From Adiantum capillus-veneris (Eukaryota; Streptophyta; Polypodiopsida; Polypodiales; Pteridaceae), in the NCBI GenBank assembly GCA_014529385.2, contig CM043960.1, forward strand, positions 37,524,781-37,588,780: a DNA stretch of 64,000 nt, written 5' to 3'. Below the pieces are notes generated by a model that had not been told where the DNA came from, did not search any database, and worked only from the letters and a program-made list of their open reading frames with translations. Of this stretch, positions 32,281-44,301 are shown piece by piece (the first letter of the stretch is position 1; every line of letters starts with the position of its first letter). Made by a program: the position numbers and the translations under genes.

Positions 32281-33352
32281 CTGCAAAGGGGCAACATCCA
32301 AGCCTATATCTTCCCTACCTCCACCTCCTGCACCTGATCCTACCCCTATACATGTCCCTATACCCTCTACACCGCAGCCTGTTACTTCGCCCGATCATGC
32401 CATGTCAGATTCCGATTCTGATGTGGATGATGGTTCTCCTTCGGTGGAGGCGGTCCCACCTCGCAAGGAGAAGTTAGTACTTGATAGGCTCTACTCTACG
32501 GTTTCTTCCTCTGGAGTCACGAAGTTACCAGACTCGCCAAACCCAGGACAACCTCGACGTTCTGCACGCCTCAAGCAGAGGCAAGTTTATGACGGCACAG
32601 AGTTCGTGAACCAGTTGAGCCTTCCTCGGTGGAGGAAGCACTCCAGCATGATTGCTGGAAGCGTGCCATGTAGATAGAGATGGACGCTATCGAGCGGGAT
32701 AAAACCTGGACTTTGGTTCCCAAGCCCAACAAGCGGAAGGTGGTTTCTACGAAATGGATTTTCAAGACAAAGTACAAGGCCAATGGTTCCCTCAACAAAC
32801 ACAAGGCCAAACTTGTTGCTCGGGGTTTCACACAGCGACCAGGCGTGGACTTTGACGAGACCTTTGCTCCCACCGCTCGCCTGACTACCATATACACAGT
32901 GTTTGCTCTCGCAACCAACTTTGGTTGGCCTATCTTCCAAATGGATGTCAAAAGTGCTTTTCTGAATGGAGGTTCGGATAAACAAGTTCATGTGGAGCAA
33001 CCTCCTGGGTTTCATATACCAGGCAAGGAGGATTGGGTGTATCACTTGTGGAAAGCATTGTATGGACTGAAGCAGGCTGGACAACAGTGGTACCTCACAC
33101 TTGACCAGTTTCTTGTGAAGATGGGGTTACGGCGTACCTCACCAGATTCCAACTGTTATGTTGTCTCTGATGGCTCTTTGGTTGCGATAGTGATTGTCTA
33201 TGTGGACAATCTCATTTTCAACGGCTCATGGACCAGCAAGATCAAGTCGATCATGAAAGCTATGGCAACACATTTTGAGATGACTGATCTTGGGTTTCTT
33301 CACTATTTTCTTGGATTCAAGATCTTTCAGACACCACACACCATCTTCTTTT
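32281..33352 (+). pseudogene. Copia E1: linker and reverse transcriptase, first part
   Basis: A proline/acid-rich linker (32402-32677) ends in a TAG (~32675). RT follows: TWTLVPKPNKRKVVSTKWIF, ARGFTQRPGVDFDETFAP, QMDVKSAFLNG, LYGLKQAGQQWY. The catalytic motif is YVDN where YVDD is expected, so one catalytic Asp is lost. The frame runs into the C2 LTR at 33353 and continues after it at 35588 with SQRKYAKAILERF. Confidence 0.9.
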
Positions 33353-33542
33353 TGTTAGAGTTCTGGCATCTCAAGTGAACTGCCCAATGTGATCCCATTA
33401 TTTCTTTTGGCTTTTAGATATTTAGTTTACTTATTTGTCAACGTCTGGGTAGGGCAATTTACTAAGGTTGCTATATAAGCAACCCCTTGCCTCCATTGTA
33501 TACACATTCAGTTATTCATTGTCAAGGTTGGTTGGTTCAAGA

Positions 33543-33649
<107 letters not shown>

Positions 33650-33860
33650 GGTTGCCGCATCGTCGCCTTTGACATGGTATCAGAGCGTCTTGGTGTAGCT
33701 CACGCTTGAAGCCCTTAACGGAGAAGGGCAAGCGGAGAAGAACCTCGTCAACGGCGCTCCATCCCCACCCTTGTCGCTGCCTAACAGTGCCCTGTAGCGT
33801 TTTGAAATGTTGCCTGTTGACGGCCTTGCAACGGTTGAAACGCTACCTGCTAACAGCTCC

Positions 33861-33882
33861 CCCCCCCCCCCCCCCCCCCCCA
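33861..33882. repeat. Poly-C run in C2
   Basis: An uninterrupted run of about 22 C in the C2 leader, absent from C1. Confidence 0.9.
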
Positions 33883-34361
33883 ACCAGTCTGCGTTTTGGA
33901 ACACTGCCTCTACAACACTAGGCGACGGCGGCCATCCTGTACTGCGTTTAAGAACGCTGCTGGTTGACAGCAGTCTAGCAGAGATGCTTGCGTTTTGAAA
34001 CGCATCCAAGAACTTCCCCTCCCCCATTTGCTTGGCAACGACAGCGACGACTCCTTTTTCTTGTTGCGTTTCTTTTTGAAAACACCAGAGACTGCAAAGG
34101 TTTCTAAGCAAAGGTTTTTTTTTTTTAAAACAATGGCTTGAAAGAGGTTCCCATAAGCCTGTGAGAGGCAGATTGTGGAGCGGTTTGCGAGACGGCGAGA
34201 CGAGCAACTTTGCAGTTGAAGAGAGAGAGAGCAGAAAGTGCGGAGCAGCTTGGGAGCAGTAGACGAGTGGAGTGGCTTGGAGATTTTCGGCTTGGTGTTA
34301 GTGCGGCCACCCTTGGAGTGCGAGAAGGTTTCCAGGAGTTCCATATCCTGCAACTTCATGA

Positions 34362-34807
34362 TGGCCCCCCCTTGCTTGACCGCCCACGACGACAATGACC
34401 AAAACCAACATGTGGCTATGGATAGTGGATCCACCATCCAGTTAGCGGCCTATGCACCGGCACATTTCTCAAGGAACCAGGTAAATTGTTTGGCTCGAGA
34501 TTGTAAAGTCAAAAGCAAATGGACGAGTTTGCCAGAGGATAGCGACAAAGTCAAGCTGGACAAGGATGGCAGTACCAGTACTCAGTTAGCTACCTCGGTA
34601 CCCACGAGGTACGACCACAGTTGTCATGAATGTGACTCGACGCTTTGTTTGGCTCAGGAGTTTGAAGCCAAAGGCAAAAGCAGGAACTCACAGATAGACA
34701 ACGACAAAGGCAAGCTGGACAAAGATTATGGTAATAAAGATTTGACAGAGGAGATCAGCATGGCACACGTGGCGGAGGCCACAGTGGCCTCGACATCATA
34801 TTTCTAG
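34362..34807 (+). pseudogene. C2 gag-derived frame with duplicated knuckle remnant
   Basis: Starts MAPPC-like, as the C1 gag does (MAPPHSS), then diverges. Two imperfect ~30-residue repeats (CLARDCKVKSKWTSLPEDSD and CLAQEFEAKGKSRNSQIDND, each followed by KVKLDKD or KGKLDKD) look like duplicated zinc-knuckle tails. It ends in TAG at 34805. The gag core is missing, so a capsid function is unlikely. Confidence 0.5.
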
Positions 34808-35495
34808 TCAAAGTGCAGGTATCACCACTAGCTTCAGCCAAAGAGGCTTGTGAGTAGCAGAGAGGGGCAAGAAGTGCTCCGTATAATTAATTGACCCTTG
34901 TGTTGGAATTCAAGTTATTCGTGTTTGGACCCGTAGGTCAGAGTTCAATGCACATGCTTCTAGCAGGGAACCAATCAAACGACTAAAACACTCTGGATAA
35001 ACGCGTCAATTCATTGTTGTTGGCTGGATCATGGACAAGATGTGTTCCACATTTATTATCTTGGAGTTTTATATTTTGGACCTGATGTGTTCACACTTCA
35101 CGAATGGGGATTCTTGGACATAGTGGTCTATAGTTCAAAGTTTCTACAAAGGCAACCAATGCTCAAGATAGTATTATTTTCAGGTACAAAGTTGAGGGTA
35201 GCAAAACCGAGGTGTATCCAGTATCGCGATCGGTGCTGGAATGTCCATGGTAGCTTCTACATCGATTGGGTCTCACTATTGATGTCCACTATGAGCTGCA
35301 GAGAGGGTGTTAGAGTTTTGGCATCTCAAGTGAACTGCCCAATGTGATCCCATTATTTCTTTTGGCTTTTAGGTATTTAGTTTACTTATTGCCAACGTCC
35401 GGGCAGGGCAATCTACTAAGGTTGCTATATAAGCAACCCCTTGCCTCCATTGTATACACAATCAGTTATTCATTGCCAAGGTTGATTGGTTCAGG

Positions 35496-35553
<58 letters not shown>

Positions 35554-35587
35554 TGGTCTCTACACTTCCGCATCATCGACTTTGATA

Positions 35588-35823
35588 CTATTCTCAACGG
35601 AAGTATGCGAAGGCTATCTTGGAGAGATTCCATATGACAGGCTGCAGACCGATTGGCACTCCTCTTGAGCCCAGGGATAACATATCGGTTCACGAACCTT
35701 CCCCACGGATTTACTTGGAGCAGTACAGAAATGTTGTTGGTTGCCTCGTATGGCTTGACTTATTCCCGACCATACACGGTTTCTGTCCTCAGTTCCTTCA
35801 ACACCCGACCTCGTCAACGACAT
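35588..35823 (+). pseudogene. Copia E1: RT C-terminus
   Basis: Continues E1 RT after C2: SQRKYAKAILERFHMTGCRP, then IGTPLEP and VVGCLVWL in shifting frames. Interrupted at 35824 by A1; RNase H continues at 48397. Confidence 0.85.
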
Positions 35824-35868
35824 TGTCACAAAGTGATGACGTGGCTGCTCCTAATTACCCGACTGTTG

Positions 35869-35943
35869 AAACCCTAACCCTAATCTGCAAAAACCCTAAC
35901 CCTAACCCTAACCCTAATTCTGCCCTAACCTAACCCTAACCCT
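35869..35943. repeat. Telomere-like CCCTAA repeats in the A1 5' LTR
   Basis: Nine or so CCCTAA/CCCTAAC units in three runs, equal to TTAGGG on the other strand. The 3' LTR has the same feature in shorter form at 47826-47872. Both are inside U3. Confidence 0.9.
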
Positions 35944-36592
35944 GTTGATTGCTGACCTCACAGCTTTTCCGTACGCTTGCTGACGTGGCAGCCCGCTTAT
36001 GCGGCGGAAATTGCGGAGGCTTTTTACGACAGCTTTTGGCTGTTTTATTGGCTACGCAAAGGATGGGAGAGAGAGAATCTTTTGCTTTATTTTGGAAGCT
36101 CAAGAGAGCTTGTGAGAGAAAGAGCCTTTGCTTTATTTTTAGGCTTTTGACTTTAAGCTTTTGGTATCCCTTGTAAATAAATAAGTGGCTTGGGCTCTGA
36201 AACGAACGAGGAGATAGGATCTCCCGGCCACACGGACCGCCTACAGATACACGCCGGACGAACCACCCGACCATAGCCACCATCCGGCAGCTCCCCCGTG
36301 CTAGGGCCAACGTCCGAGGACGTAGGCGTGCACCTATAAGACCGAGCGTCCCATACCACCCGGCCTCACCTCCTCGAGGTGACCTCGCGCACTCCTAGCC
36401 TCGCGGGCTAACCACTGGCACTCTGCCAGTGGTGTCGATCACTGTAAATGAGGCCTTGGCCTCCCTTTTATAATAATGGCCGGCCACACTGGCCGGGTTC
36501 ACACTATGTCCGCCCGAACACTGGACGCCCATCCTGACGGTATCTGAACTAGATCCCCTCTCCTGTGAGCGGGACATGACATACTTCCCCCC

Positions 36593-37646
36593 TTAAGAAC
36601 CATTGATGTCCTCATCAATGAAGTGGGGATACTGAGCCTTCAAAGCTCTAACAGGTTCCCAAGTAGCAAACCTTTCAGATTGACCCTTCCATTTAATTGT
36701 CATAGGCCTTTTGGCGCGAATGACAGGTACGATGATCTAAAACTGCTTCTGGTTCTAGAGGAATATACTGAGTTTGCATATCTCGCCATACATTTTCCTC
36801 GATAGGCACCACAACGTCGGCTTCGCCCAATTTCACTTTAAGGCGGCTGACATGAAACACTGGATGTACACTAACATCCGAAGGAAGAGCTAGTTTGTAG
36901 GCAACTTGGCCAATCTTCTTTGTGATCAAGAACGGACCACAATATCTAGCTGAAAGCTTATAATGCTTTCTTGTTCGCATAGTCTTGGAATCCTTGGGTA
37001 TCTTCAGATAGACCCATTGTCCCACATCTAGAGTCCTTGGAGATCTCTCTTGATTAGCATAAGTAGTGACTCGATCACGAGCCGTTCTTATACTATCCTT
37101 AGCCAATTCAAGCATTTCCTGCATGTCATACAGGAAATCACGAGCTTGGCGTTCCTTGACTTTCTCTAAGCCAATAGCAATTGGGGATTTAGGCTCAAAT
37201 CCATACATCAGCATGAACGGGCTAAATCCAGTAGCAGAATGCTTGCTACTATTATAGGCAAACTCTAACTGTGGGAGATACCTTTCCCAATCAGATTGCC
37301 TGTGAGAGACATAGGCTCTCAACAGGTCCTCTAACGTCTGATTCATCCTCTCAGTTTGTCCGTCGGACTCAGGATGGTCAGAAGACGACATACTCAACTT
37401 CGTCTGAAGATGAGTAAACACATCTCGCCAAAATCGGCCAGTGAACTTAGTATCTCGATCACTGACGATATCCTCTGGGAGACCATACAGCTTATAAAGC
37501 TGGTCGACAAATAAAACCGCCAACTCATGGCTTTTTACTGTCAACTTCGTTGGTATAAACTTCGCCATTTTTGTGAGTCTATCGACCACAACCCAAATGG
37601 CGTCATTGCCCCGACTAGTATTTAACAAACCAACGATGAAGTCCAT
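36593..37646 (-). pseudogene. F integrase core and chromodomain
   Basis: A 317-codon frame (36693-37646) holds the integrase catalytic core (MDFIVGLLNTSRGNDAIWVV, VSDRDTKFTGRFW, SDGQTERMNQTLEDLLRAY) with all D, D, E positions present. The C-terminal barrel (VGQWVYLKIPKDS) follows. The chromodomain starts AVLDH and is frameshifted near 36720. Its second half (IKWKGQSERFATWEPVRALK, then HFIDEDING) ends in TAA at 36593, just before the polypurine tract. Best-preserved integrase in the window. Confidence 0.88.
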
Positions 37647-37961
37647 GGAAATACTCTACCACTTGGCATTTGGGATTTCCAATGGATGTAGCAAGCCAGC
37701 TTTCCTAAGGTGCTCTGCCTTATTGACCTGACATTGAGCGCATCTCTTCACATAGCTCTCTATGTAAGAGCGCATTCTTGGCCAATAGAAATATCGCTTG
37801 ACCAAAGCCAAAGTTCTCTGAATGCTTGGGTACCCAGCGCTAGGAACATCGTGGCATTCGCACAAAATCCTTTGTCGAATCTCATCGATTTCCGGCACGC
37901 AGACTTTACCATTTCTGAACAATAGTCCACCTCTAATGGAATATTGTCGCTGTCTCGTCAC
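37647..37961 (-). pseudogene. F integrase zinc finger
   Basis: The HHCC finger region reads ECHDVPSAGYPSIQRTL ... RCAQC. The second His is Tyr (GYP for GHP). One stop separates it from the core frame (~37656). It joins RT sequence directly at ~37960 because RNase H is deleted. Confidence 0.8.
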
Positions 37962-38948
37962 CAGTAAAGCCTAAAAAGGACTTTACTTGGTGTACATTCT
38001 TCAGAATGGGCCAATTTCGCACTTTATCTAACTTTTCAAGGTCGACGCGAATTCCATCACGAGTAATGATGTGACCCAAGTACAGAAGCTCTTTTTAAAG
38101 AATTCACACTTCGAAGCCTTAGCGTAAAGCTTCTCAGTTCTCAGTACTTCGAGAACAGTGCGTAGATGCACTAGGTGCTCAGACAAACTTCGGTTGTAGA
38201 TCAAGATATCATCGAGAAATACAACAACGAAGTTGCCTAAAAATGGTCTCAACAGATCATTCATCATCTGCTGGAACGTAGCTGGAGCATTGGTCAAACC
38301 AAAAGGCAAGACCAAAAACTCGTAGTGACCATAACACGTATGGAAGCCTATCTTAGGAATATCTTCCAGTTTGATCCGTATCTGATGATAGCCTGATCGC
38401 AGGTCTATCTTCGTAAAATACAACGCTCCATGGAGCCGATCTATCAGATCGTCCATGCGCGGGAGCGGATACTTGTTCTTGACAGTGAGTTAATTCAACC
38501 CCTTGTAATCCACGCAGAAGCGCATAGTGTTATCCTTCTTTCAAGAAAGTAGCACTGGCGCTCCCCACGGGGATTTGCTAGGCCGAACAAAACCCCTGTC
38601 GAGATAATCCTTCAATTGTCGCTGAATCTCGTCCTCCTCGGTTTTACTAAACCGATAGGGTTGCTTTGAGAAGGGCCGACTACTAGCTACCAACTCAATG
38701 CCATGATCTACTCCTCTCGAAGGTAGCAAGCCAGGAGGTAGATCATCAGGAAAAACATCCTTGAAATCAGTCATGATTTCTCGGATAAGGTTGGATTCGT
38801 CGGAATCCCCAAGTTCAACAGAAGAACATGAAACATTTTTACGAAATTCAATGACAGAAGTACCAAGCACTAATGAATCAAACCAAGCAGATGGTATACA
38901 CTGATAAAAGTCAATATCAGAAGACTTTATTTCTTTATACATTCCCAA
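37962..38948 (-). pseudogene. F reverse transcriptase (RNase H deleted)
   Basis: The N-terminal part (MTDFKDVFPDDLPPGLLPSR, PYRFSKTEEDEIQRQLKDYL) ends at 38541. The palm is in a second frame (38028-38456): [35 protein letters not shown] with both catalytic Asp kept. After VKSFLGFTG (~37985) the sequence jumps to the integrase region, so RNase H and the tether are missing. Confidence 0.87.
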
Positions 38949-39316
38949 AGCAGTAACAACTGGTATTGCAAAACCATTATTTACAGACTCTAATTACAAA
39001 GCGACACAGATACATGAGGCATGTTTTGCTTAACAAAAACAAGAGAGTGATGTACATAGTCTATATACAATGAGTCTTGTTTATCATAAAACCATGGAAT
39101 TCCTAAAATAACATCTGCTCTGTTCAAGCGCATGATGTGGAAGTCCAGGTTCTCTTTGTAATCAGCCAGCTCGAGCGACAAGTCTGGAACCATCCGATTC
39201 CATACATCCGTATCCACGCCACGAGCCATCTTCACGCGATACTCATTGTCACTGTCCTGCGTCTGTAGACTGCACCAATTTTGCATCCACAAAATTGTGT
39301 GAGCTTCCATTATCAA
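38949..39316 (-). pseudogene. F protease, C-terminal half
   Basis: Contains RADVILGIPWFYDKQDSLYI, the conserved second half of the gypsy protease. It is one frame away from the active-site half (VLLDNGSSHNFVD at ~39275), which lies at the end of the gag frame. The active site reads D-N-G. Confidence 0.75.
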
Positions 39317-40538
39317 GGAGTACGGTCACGTCGTGACCATTGATCTTCCCGGGGAAACGGAGAAGATCGTGCTTATCAAACACTTTGGTGCTAAAAGTAC
39401 AATTAGTGCATGAACTGTGCGCTAAATGATGGATTTCAACTTGAACAACATCAGAGTTACCTGAGATCTCGTGAATCTGAACCGAAGGACGGCCTTGCAG
39501 TTTCTGCGTCTTTTTCTTTTTAGGGCAATCCTTGGATTGGTGACCCGTCTGGCCACATCCGAAGCAAGCCCCCTTCTTCACTGCATCAGCAACTAAAGCG
39601 TTTCTAGCTTTCTTCTTTTCCTGAGAAGATCTCGGCGGTGATTTGAACTTATGCTGGAGTCGGGGTAGCTTCCTCGAAGCACCCTCACCGGATTGATGGT
39701 CTACAGTTCTATTCTTCTCATAATTCGCTCCATTTATCAAATGGAACATCCTGGCCTTTGCCACTGCATCCCCAACATCAGTCGGGGCTTTGTCCTCGAT
39801 TAAGGCCCAACGGTAATCTTCATGTAACCCCAGCAAGTACATGTGCACGGCGTGTGTGGAATCCACCTTGTAGAAGGTGAGCGCCTCTTTGAAAGCTGTC
39901 GTATACTTATCAAAAGACAGAGTTTTCATCAAAAGACTCTGCAGTTTGGCGTAAGCTTTCAAAGGGTCCATCTTGGCGAAATCCCTCTTGAATTTCACAC
40001 AAAAATCAGCCCACGTCGTAGGCTTCTCTGTCATGTCACGCCCTCAGGTAAGCGCCTTACTGTGCAGATAGAGAGGAATCGTCTGAATCCTCCGTTCATC
40101 ATGCTCCCCATGGAGATCAAAGAACATGGTCCACTGGTGGAGCCACTTATTCACGGCCAGTTCCGTACACTCCTTCTCTTCACCTGAGAAATTTGTAGTT
40201 TTGTATGGAATTGTGGCAGTTGGACTACTCTGCGAACGCCCAAAAGCAGCAATCTGCATCCGCAATTGCTGGAGATGGGTTTCGCCCTCGGAAATACGCG
40301 CAGTCGTCGACTGAGCCATATTTTCGAGAGTAGAAAGTCGGGAACTGAACCCCTACACGACCCCTTCGAGAGAGGCCAAGCGAAGGTTCGTCTGAACATT
40401 CGCGTTTTCCAGAGCGGTAACACGTTGGTCGAAACTCTGGAAAGTAGTTGTAATCCATGTATAGAGAGCATGCGTGAATGGAATTTGGATGTTACCTGGT
40501 GCGTCGTCACGCTACACATCAGAGCTGGAGGAATCCAT
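39249..40538 (-). pseudogene. F gag with zinc knuckle
   Basis: ATG at 40538 opens a frame with three in-frame stops (TAG after MDSSSSDV, TAG near 40355, TGA near 40035) but no shifts to 39249. A coiled coil (FDQRVTALENANVQTNLRLA) precedes the gypsy gag core (KWLHQWTMFFDLHG, TWADFCVKFKRDF) and a perfect CCHC knuckle (CFGCGQTGHQSKDCP). Protease active-site sequence follows in the same frame. Three point mutations suggest modest age. Confidence 0.85.
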
Positions 40539-41092
40539 GGCGAAGTGCATGAAAAACTGGAAAATTCACACAAAACCGAGCCTTTTCTACACTTTTCGGT
40601 CACGAAAAGTCGAAGTTTGAAGAGCTCTACGCGTCGACGTGAGCGTCTGAATGCGAGCAGGTGATGGCGGGAGCGCGGGAGCGCAAGAGCGCGAGCAGGT
40701 GAGAGAGAGGAGGCGCGAGAGAGAAGCAGAAGACTCGAGAAAATGAGTTCTCTGTAAACTTTGAAGTCTCTGTAAGTGAATTTTTTAATAAACTCACGTT
40801 TTAGACCCTAGCTTAAAAAACTCAAAATGTCCTGGCCCTTTTAAAATAAAAGGGACATTTACATAATCTCCTAAGTAGAGGAAAAAACTCAACGTATAGC
40901 TTCCAGCGTAACCTGCAAAAAATCGCACGCAGAGAGAGAGAAGAATTGACGCGTGGAAAAAAAAAGCTCGTGCCTGCTTGTGTTTGGCATGCGAACGACA
41001 CACGCTGCCCTCCCTCTCTTCTTGCGCAACACACGCTGGCTCCTCCCTCCGCCTCAGAGAAAAAAATTCAGCAACGCTGAATGTCCAGAGAG

Positions 41093-41171
<79 letters not shown>

Positions 41172-41516
41172 GCTTCGCACAGAGAGACTTACAGAGAGGA
41201 CTTACAGAGAGATGTAAAAGTATTTCATATGCTGAATTTTAATCCAAAGCAGCAAATTAATGATAAAATATATTAATTTCGATTGAAAACTAGTAAATTC
41301 GGTAAGAATCCTCTGATTTTCAGCATTCCCACTTGTTGAATTGCTGAATTTTATCAAAAATCAGCAATCGAACTTTATTGTTTACCTACAAACATGCTTT
41401 CGAGAAGAAAAGTAAGTAATTTCAGCAATTTAATCACTAAAAATTACGCAAACTCGAGGTTCCCCGACTCGAACCGATCCGTAGGTGTGCACACAGTCCC
41501 TCGTGCAGCCAAGCCG
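40539..41516 (-). other. F 5' leader with a (CT)n tract
   Basis: ~980 bp between PBS and gag. It contains GCGCGAG-rich sequence (40670-40720), the CT tract 41095-41168 (GA in F orientation) and an AT-rich stretch with AATTGCTGAATTT-like words (41225-41440). No frame of interest. The AT-rich part could be a further insertion; no TSD was seen. Confidence 0.5.
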
Positions 41517-42158
41517 GCTCTGATACCATGAAGCGAACGAGGAGATAAGATCTCCCGGCCACACGGACCGCCTACATAAACACGTCCGACGAACCACCCG
41601 ACCATAGCCACCATCTGGTAGCTCCCCCGTGCTGGGGCCAACGTCTGAGGACGTAGGCGTGCACCTGTAAGACCGGGCATCCCATACCACCCGGCCTCAC
41701 CTCCTCGAGGTGACCTCGCGCACTCCTAGCCTCGCGGGCTAACCACTGGCACTCTGCCAGTGGGGTCGATCACTGTAAATGAGGCCTTGGCCTCCCTTTT
41801 ATAATAATGGCCGACCACACTGGCCGGGTTCACACTACGTCCGCCCAGACATTGGACGCCCATCCCGACGATATCTGGACTAGATCCCCTCTCCTGTGAG
41901 CGGGACATAACAAGCTCCCACTCTACAAAGCATCTGGACGCAGAGTCTGAGAGTGAGACCCAACCACACTTGTACTTTTAACTCAGATTAATACAAAAAG
42001 AAATACTAAAAGGGGCGCCAGTCTTTGGGGCAAATATCTCTAGGCACGAAACTCCGCTGGGCCGGTGTAAATCTATTGTGAACTGTGAACTGTTTTGAAG
42101 TGGTTATTTGGTGCTGTCGCGGTCAATTTTTGACTTGGAGTGTCCAAGTCTGTTACAG

Positions 42159-42170
42159 TGGTATAAGAGC
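42159..42170 (+). promoter_or_regulatory. A1 primer-binding site
   Basis: TGGTATAAGAGC, one base from the initiator tRNA-Met PBS, one spacer base after the LTR end (TGTTACA at 42157). Confidence 0.85.
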
Positions 42171-42221
42171 ACAACCGATTTCTCTTCTACGGGAAATCCG
42201 ATCCCAAATTTTTTTTTTCCC

Positions 42222-43947
42222 GTGGCACCTATTGCTTCACGCAAGGATCAGTCGACTCCCTCTGCATCCGGAGATGCGGCAAGGGATCACAATGAAGATT
42301 CCGGCAGAGAGTATGGCCCGCCTCGGCCTACTCAGGCGGAGCAACGAGAGATGGAGAGTCGTCAATTGATCGGCGATGCAACAAAGATGATGCTCAATTT
42401 TGCGAAGGACCCAAAATTTGCAAAATATATGAGCGAGACTTCGTTTCAGGAAGTGCACGAGCAGTGGCAGAAAACCACACCACCACCCCCAAAACCCGCT
42501 CTCAAGAAACCTTTTTCTCACAAGAAATATTCAGAGAAAGAATTAGAAGAGGTGGTTGATGTGCTCAGCTTTTTGACGCGCAGAACAAAGCTAAAAAGCA
42601 CGGCAAAAAGCAGAAGAAAGGCACTGACTTCCCGAGATATTTGGGTCGTCGGTCGACATTTGATAAGGCAAAGAAATAGAAGAAGCGTGTTCGATTTGAA
42701 GAAGTAACCAGTTCTTCTTCTGACAGTTCTTCTAGCTCTTCGGACTCGAGCGAAGAAGACAGAAAAGGCAAAAAGCGAAGCAAGAAACAACGCTTCGGAA
42801 AGGGCAAGAAAAAGGCAAAGCAGTCTAAATCTCGCCTAGTGAGTGACAGTTCTACAGAGGACTCGTCTACAGATAGTTCAGACTCTGATGACGACAACTT
42901 TTATGCAAACAACACGAATTTTTATAAAGCCAACGAGTATGACTTTTTGGAAGACAGAAGCAAGAAAGTCCGAGAGTTTAAGGAAGGTGGACAGTCAATT
43001 AAATTTGACACGGTTTCAGGATATAAAGATGCTTCGAAGGCTTTGTCTTTTATACAGCAGTTTGGCATCGCTTTCGCAAAAGGACACTATTCAGAGCACT
43101 CTAAGATTCGGAGAGCTGCCTCTTATTTTAAGGAGAATGCTCGAACTTGGTGGTCCACGCTTCTTTTAAACAAGACTGTGCCAGTTAAATGGCTGAAATT
43201 TAAGAAGCTTTTATTTCTTCTTGGCTGACTCAAGAGTATGAACGCAATATACGAGCTGCTTGGAACTATCTTCGGATGACCAAGAGAGATACAGTGGACG
43301 CTTATTGCGAGAGATTCTGGAGCTCTTTTCTACCCACCTCTTCATTCAAGAAGATTTCGTTCAGAGAACAGATTGAGCGGTTTGCCTTGGGTCTACCTAC
43401 AGAGATCCGAGATCACTGCTTGGAACAAAAGTCAGCTTCTATTCAGGAGTTGATGAGTCATGTGAAACGGGGTTTTGCCATTCACTTTGGCATTCTGACC
43501 TACCCCACCGATGAGGTCATGACACAACGAGCCGAACAGACTTCAGCAAATGAAAGTAGAAAGAGAAAGAGCAACGCAGAAAAGAAGGATGCACGACCCA
43601 AGCTTCCTCCTCAGGAGAGAGCTCGCTTCATCAAAGAGGGGAAGTGCTTTGGATGCGGGGAACATGGACATATCTCTGCGAAGTGCCCTAAAAAGGCACA
43701 GAAAGAACAGAATGACAAGGACGACGAAAGGCCTGAGAGTTCGAGAGTAACTAAGGAACGCGGAAGAAAAGGCAAGATGATAACAGGACTGGTTCCAAAT
43801 TGTGTGGATACCGATCCCGACACCATGGACGAGAGTACAGAACTTTGCCAAGCTTGGGGCAAAGTGAAAGACCAAGAGACCCTGATCTTCTTTGATGGAG
43901 GAGCCAAGGCCAACTTCATTTCACCGGAATTGGCGGCACCGCTCTAG
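42222..43947 (+). pseudogene. A1 gag and start of protease
   Basis: The frame begins at GTG (42222), where other copies would be expected to have ATG (GTG-GCA-CCT). A one-base insertion near 42565 and a stop near 42678 break it. It then continues with a Ser/Asp-rich linker, the gag core (ALSFIQQFGIAFAKGHYSEH, WWSTLLLN), a break near 43230, and an open frame 43276-43947. That frame has the second half of the core, an intact knuckle (CFGCGEHGHISAKCP) and the protease start LIFFDGGAKANFISPEL. The active site reads D-G-G. Confidence 0.87.
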
Positions 43948-44301
43948 ATCGCTCCCAATCGGATGGGACCACTTGCGGAGGCTGTTCTAGTGGCACCCGG
44001 TAGGGACGTAGCCATTATACCTGTCATTGGCAAACTACGGTTGCATTGTCAGGGATCTTTGGGGCATGAGGCTTTTTACATAATGCCTTTGGAAGGTTGT
44101 GATGTTCTCTTGGGAATTCTCTGGTACCACAAGAACAACGCCGTGGTCGATTATCGGGCAAGGAAAGCGACATTGACTACAGAGAAGGGCAGAACCATTG
44201 TACTTGACATTAAACTGAAGGGCGATTCTGTCCCTATTGTATCGGCTTCGGCAATTTCTAAATTAATGAAATCAGTTTGTTTGTTTACTCGATCTTTATG
44301 A
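43948..44301 (+). pseudogene. A1 protease, second half
   Basis: After TAG at 43945 the same domain continues (VIGKLRLHCQGSLGHEAFYI, then MPLEGCDVLLGILW) to 44301. It overlaps the RT start frame by ~25 bp. Confidence 0.8.

Larger units (their letters stand above)
36198..41912 (-). mobile_element. F: minus-strand gypsy chromovirus, TSD GGCTC/AGCTC
   Basis: Two 384-bp LTRs (36198-36581 and 41529-41912), + strand ends TGAA...CA. Flanks are GGCTC (36193-36197) and AGCTC (41913-41917). On the minus strand the PBS TGGTATCAGAGC (41528-41517) directly adjoins the 5' LTR and the polypurine tract AAGGGGGGAAGTA (36594-36582) the 3' LTR. F is inserted in the 5' LTR of A1. Its LTRs are similar along their whole length with scattered differences. 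Confidence 0.95.

Noticed and set aside
35869-35943. A chromosome end or true interstitial telomere
   Set aside because: The repeats are short, interrupted, and occur at the same place in both LTRs of A1, so they belong to the transposon.
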